Source of the DNA: Devosia aquimaris | Lineage (GTDB): Bacteria > Pseudomonadota > Alphaproteobacteria > Rhizobiales > Devosiaceae | Assembly (NCBI RefSeq): GCF_020169335.1 | Contig: NZ_JAIEZN010000001.1 | Location: 124,001 to 188,000 of the forward strand | Direction: 5' to 3' | Length of the DNA stretch: 64,000 nt | Shown: positions 61,813 through 64,000 of the stretch, piece by piece | Position numbering within the stretch: position 1 is the first letter of the stretch | Layout: the number at the start of each line of letters is the position of its first letter | Notes under the pieces: generated by a model | Told to the model about the DNA's origin: nothing | The model's input: only the letters and a program-made list of their open reading frames with translations | The model's database searches: none | Translations under genes and position numbers: made by a program

Positions 61813-62169
61813 CTATTTGATCGGACCCTTGAAGATGAAGAAGGCGCCCAGCGCGATCAGCCCGAAGCCGACGCCATGGTTCAGTGTCAGCTTCTCGCCG
61901 AAATAGAACACGGTGAACACCGCAAAGACCGAGAGGGATATGACCTCCTGAATGGTCTTGAGTTCGGACGGGCTATAGACCGCTTCCCCGATGCGGTTGG
62001 CGGGCACCGCCAGCCAGTATTCGAAAAAGGCAATGCCCCAGCTGATCAGCACGGCGGCCCACAGCGCCGAGGACGGCCACTTCAGGTGCCCATACCAGGC
62101 AAAGGTCATGAAGATATTGGATGCAAGCAGCAGCCCGATGGGGGCCAGGCTGGCGAAATTGAAGCCCAA
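61813..62169 (-). CDS. DUF486 family small membrane protein
   Basis: A 118-residue protein with four membrane helices (for example LAPIGLLLASNIFMTFAWYGHL and VISLSVFAVFTVFYFGE), matching DUF486/COG3169 proteins, which resemble half-size DMT exporters. The start is TTG, strongly supported by AGGAGG six bases upstream. It converges with the GTPase gene, one base separating the stops. Function unknown. Confidence 0.88.
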   Translation of the reverse strand: MGFNFASLAPIGLLLASNIFMTFAWYGHLKWPSSALWAAVLISWGIAFFEYWLAVPANRIGEAVYSPSELKTIQEVISLSVFAVFTVFYFGEKLTLNHGVGFGLIALGAFFIFKGPIK

Positions 62170-62272
62170 GGCTTCCTCCTGCGCAAACCGGCACCACGCC
62201 GGTCGCGCTTTCTAGCGAGGCGATTGCAGCGCTGGAAGCCCCAATCCGGCATGGCCGCTTCACAAACCCGCG

Positions 62273-62527
62273 TCAGCGCAGATGCTTGGTCGGCTGCTCG
62301 AGCGCGAACAATTCGTCGGTGAGGTTCTCGATGCGCTCGCGGATCACGCCCTGCGCGTCATAGACGCCGCGGTTGTAGTAATAGGCGCCCATCTTGTCGG
62401 CGAAGAACAGCATCAGCATTTCGGCGGGAATGGCGCCGATGTCCTGATCCAGTTCCTCGCGGAAATAGTCCTGGATTTCCCCGACAATGGCCTTGGTTTC
62501 CTCGCGGCTGAACTTGATCGGCTTCAT
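62273..62527 (-). CDS. DUF2164 family protein
   Basis: An 84-residue acidic soluble protein starting MKPIKFSREETKAIVGEIQDYFREELDQDIG and continuing LMLFFADKMGAYYYNRGVYDAQ, the DUF2164 pattern. Function unknown. GGAG lies six bases before the ATG. Upstream in-frame codons are not part of the family and read through low-complexity arginine/alanine sequence. Confidence 0.88.
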   Translation of the reverse strand: MKPIKFSREETKAIVGEIQDYFREELDQDIGAIPAEMLMLFFADKMGAYYYNRGVYDAQGVIRERIENLTDELFALEQPTKHLR

Positions 62528-62717
62528 GGTTGGCTCCGGCTCGAATGGCTGTTGCGCCAGCCTTAGCCGAGTCGCGCGCCGGTGCCGCCTGCCAAGCGCC
62601 AAAGTGCTCACGCCAATGTGCCGGAGAAGGCGCGGCGGGGCCGCGCGAGCCCGCTTGCCGGGTGGGGCGTTTGGTGCCAGATTTCGCGCCATCCGCCGCC
62701 ATTGATGGACCCCGACC

Positions 62718-63335
62718 ATGCTCGCCCGTGCATCCGTGATTGCCCTCTGCTCAGCGCTTTTGGCCGGTCCGGCCCTGGCCATGGATGCGCAAGGATTTTC
62801 CTGCTCTGGCCCCTTTGGCGCCGACAGCTCCGAAGCGCTGCTCAAGACCACTTTTGGGGCGGACAATGTGGTGACGGGCGAGGTGCCGGGACCCGAAGGC
62901 ACCACCATGCTGGCCACGACGGTGTTTCCCAACGATCCCGCCAGGACGCTGCAATTTGGTTGGTGGGACGAGGAGAAGCTGGAAGGCCTAAGCTATGTCG
63001 ACCTGCCGCCCGGCATGGAAGGTCCGCATGGCGTTGAGATCGGCATGACGGTGGACGAGATCGCCGCGATCAATGGCCAGCCCTACACCATCGGCGGCTT
63101 CTGGTGGGACTATGGCGGCTATGCCATGTTCGAGAGCGGCACCCTGGCCTCCAACGACAGTGATTGCTACCTCTCGCTGCGCTTCAGCCCGGCCGACAAG
63201 GACTTTGGCGACATCGACCTTGGCCCGGTCTCGGGCGAGGTGATCATCCCCTCCACCGACCCGCTGCTGGCCAAGCTCGACACCCGCGTCACCATGGTCA
63301 GCATCAGCTATCCGGGCCCCGAGGGCGACGACTGA
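62718..63335 (+). CDS. Secreted protein of unknown function
   Basis: A 205-residue protein with a signal peptide (residues 1-21, LLAGPALA). The mature part is acidic, with conserved-looking EIGMTVDEIAAINGQPYTIGGFWWDYGGY and two cysteines (FSCSGPF and DSDCYL). The TVDEIxxINGxPF phrase occurs in other periplasmic proteins where a small-protein-like domain begins, but I cannot name a family. It precedes the riboswitch and is not part of that unit. Confidence 0.8.
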   Translation: MLARASVIALCSALLAGPALAMDAQGFSCSGPFGADSSEALLKTTFGADNVVTGEVPGPEGTTMLATTVFPNDPARTLQFGWWDEEKLEGLSYVDLPPGMEGPHGVEIGMTVDEIAAINGQPYTIGGFWWDYGGYAMFESGTLASNDSDCYLSLRFSPADKDFGDIDLGPVSGEVIIPSTDPLLAKLDTRVTMVSISYPGPEGDD

Positions 63336-63358
63336 GCCGTCCAACTCCTGCCGATGGA

Positions 63359-63387
63359 TTGACCCCAACCCGCCCAGCGCGTAGATG
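63359..63387 (+). promoter_or_regulatory. Promoter of the B12-riboswitch / cbtBA transcript
   Basis: TTGACC, 17 bases, TAGATG. The start of transcription near 63394 places the riboswitch aptamer at the very 5' end of the message, as expected. Confidence 0.5.
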
Positions 63388-63398
63388 TCAAAGCTGTA

Positions 63399-63580
63399 AC
63401 GGTTCCCCGCGCCCACAGCGGCTAGGGGATCAAAAGGGAACACGGTGCGGATTACCCATCAGGGGCCAAAACCGTGGCTGCCCCCGCAACTGTAAGCGGT
63501 GCACATTGCCCATGAGCCACTGGCGAAAGCCGGGAAGGCGGGCGAGGTGGTCATCACCGCGAGCCAGGAGACCTGCCGTT
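63399..63580 (+). ncRNA. Cobalamin riboswitch
   Basis: The core landmarks of the B12 aptamer are present in order: GGGAACACGGTG (near 63436), the B12 box GCTGCCCCCGCAACTGTAAG (63477-63496), GAGCCACTGG (63514-63523), GGGAAGGCGGG (63532-63542) and the closing GAGCCAGGAGACCTGCC (63560-63576). It controls cbtB and cbtA, encoded directly downstream. The cbtB ribosome-binding site GGAGG lies in a small loop between GCAC and GTGC (63617-63629), so control may be at translation. Confidence 0.95.
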
Positions 63581-63632
63581 GCATGAGCCGGGCGCAGAGC
63601 CCATTGTCTATTCCGCGCACGGAGGGTGCAGC

Positions 63633-63821
63633 ATGAATACCGCAACGACGACCGTTTCCAATTCCGGTCTTTCCCTTTCTCTCTCGCAGCGTCTGATCGC
63701 TGGATCGCTGGCCCTGATGCTGGGCCTGACGCTTCTGGTGGGCACCGGCTTTGCCGGCGACTTCCGCCTGCACAATGGTGCGCACGACACGCGCCACGCC
63801 ATGGGCTTCCCCTGCCACTAA
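63633..63821 (+). CDS. cbtB: Cobalt transporter subunit CbtB
   Basis: A 62-residue protein with one membrane helix (about residues 20-40) and a C-terminal histidine-containing metal motif (HNGAHDTRHAMGFPCH). CbtB with CbtA forms a proposed cobalt importer found behind B12 riboswitches in proteobacteria. GGAGG stands eight bases before the ATG. Together with the riboswitch it links cobalt uptake to cobalamin supply. Confidence 0.93.
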   Translation: MNTATTTVSNSGLSLSLSQRLIAGSLALMLGLTLLVGTGFAGDFRLHNGAHDTRHAMGFPCH

Positions 63822-63843
63822 GGCGGGCGACGAGAGACAAGAA

Positions 63844-64000
63844 ATGATCCGCAATCTGTTCTTTGCTGCGCTGGTCGCAGCGTTTTGTGCTGGCCTGGTG
63901 GCCGCAACCATCCAGCAGTTCCGCGTCGTGCCGCTGATCCTGCATGCCGAGACCTTTGAGGGCGAGGCCGGGCACAGCCACGACGACGCCGCACCGGCTG
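63844..64000 (+). CDS. cbtA: Cobalt transporter subunit CbtA, 5' part
   Basis: The first 52 codons before the window ends. The protein starts MIRNLFFAALVAAFCAGLVAA, one membrane helix, then QQFRVVPLILHAETFEG and a histidine-containing GHSHDD loop, which fits CbtA, a protein of about 230-250 residues with five predicted helices. It starts 22 bases after cbtB and shares its riboswitch. Confidence 0.88.
   Translation, partial: MIRNLFFAALVAAFCAGLVAATIQQFRVVPLILHAETFEGEAGHSHDDAAPA

Noticed and set aside
63336..63632. Short ORFs across the riboswitch region
   Set aside because: The conserved B12 aptamer explains the sequence, and the frames carry no domain.

Overview
The window is GC-rich, densely packed bacterial chromosome. 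Several marks point to an alphaproteobacterium of the Hyphomicrobiales, possibly Devosia or a relative; the genus is inference. They are: a hisS-hisZ-hisG operon with a short HisG, a tRNA-His with A73 and no G-1, a PdhS-like cytoplasmic PAS kinase homologue, a TadG-type protein, CbtAB behind a cobalamin riboswitch, and short palindromic repeats of types common in this group. There is no sign of phage, plasmid, insertion sequence or CRISPR. The genes look like ordinary core and transport content.

Layout. 1-4769: a carbohydrate ABC importer (ATPase cut by the window edge, two permeases, binding protein) divergent from a LacI-type regulator. 4865-7825: a large autotransporter. 8325-13559: electron-transfer flavoprotein (etfBA), an aromatic/aspartate aminotransferase, a fructose-6-phosphate aldolase-type transaldolase, a Mrp/ApbC Fe-S carrier and a small helical protein. 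13656-16707: GH1 beta-glucosidase and GH13 alpha-glucosidase. 16756-24554, all on the minus strand: an iron-type ABC permease and binding protein without an adjacent ATPase, then a dipeptide-type ABC operon with a fused double ATPase. 24768-31948: a PdhS-like histidine-kinase homologue lacking its phospho-acceptor histidine, tRNA-His, a TadG/vWA protein, an L,D-transpeptidase, a lone receiver protein and the DNA glycosylase tag. 32292-38216: a DUF1127-like peptide, hisS-hisZ-hisG, a membrane-anchored GT2, a TSUP permease and an orphan BrnA-like protein. 38459-40559: groESL with a perfect CIRCE element, a sigma-70 promoter and a terminator. 40631-49546: mixed housekeeping and regulatory genes (DUF427, DMT permease, dihydrofolate-reductase-like protein, sigma-54 activator, ROK protein, degenerate EAL protein, small P-loop kinase, HAD hydrolase, ribF). 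49641-56777: ileS, lspA, a lipoprotein, rluB with a very long Arg/Gly/Pro-rich tail, and rsmD, with repeats in the gaps. 57141-61811: a zinc regulon. 61813-64000: DUF486 and DUF2164 proteins, a secreted protein, and a B12 riboswitch leading into cbtB and cbtA (cut by the edge).

How the genes work together. The clearest module is zinc homeostasis. A minus-strand operon (50-residue membrane peptide, znuC, znuB, znuA, zur) faces a COG0523 GTPase. Each of the two promoters carries its own Zur-box-like palindrome inside the core promoter. HisS and its substrate tRNA-His both occur here and show the co-evolved alphaproteobacterial identity state. LspA lies directly upstream of a lipoprotein it would mature.

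The most unusual items are the PdhS-like protein with Arg in place of the phospho-histidine, the unlisted 50-residue ORF leading the znu operon, a helically phased TCGAA array upstream of the LacI-type gene, and a duplicated groEL 3' end. Gene starts were chosen from ribosome-binding sites, overlaps and family N-termini. All functional calls are by sequence recognition only; no database search was run.
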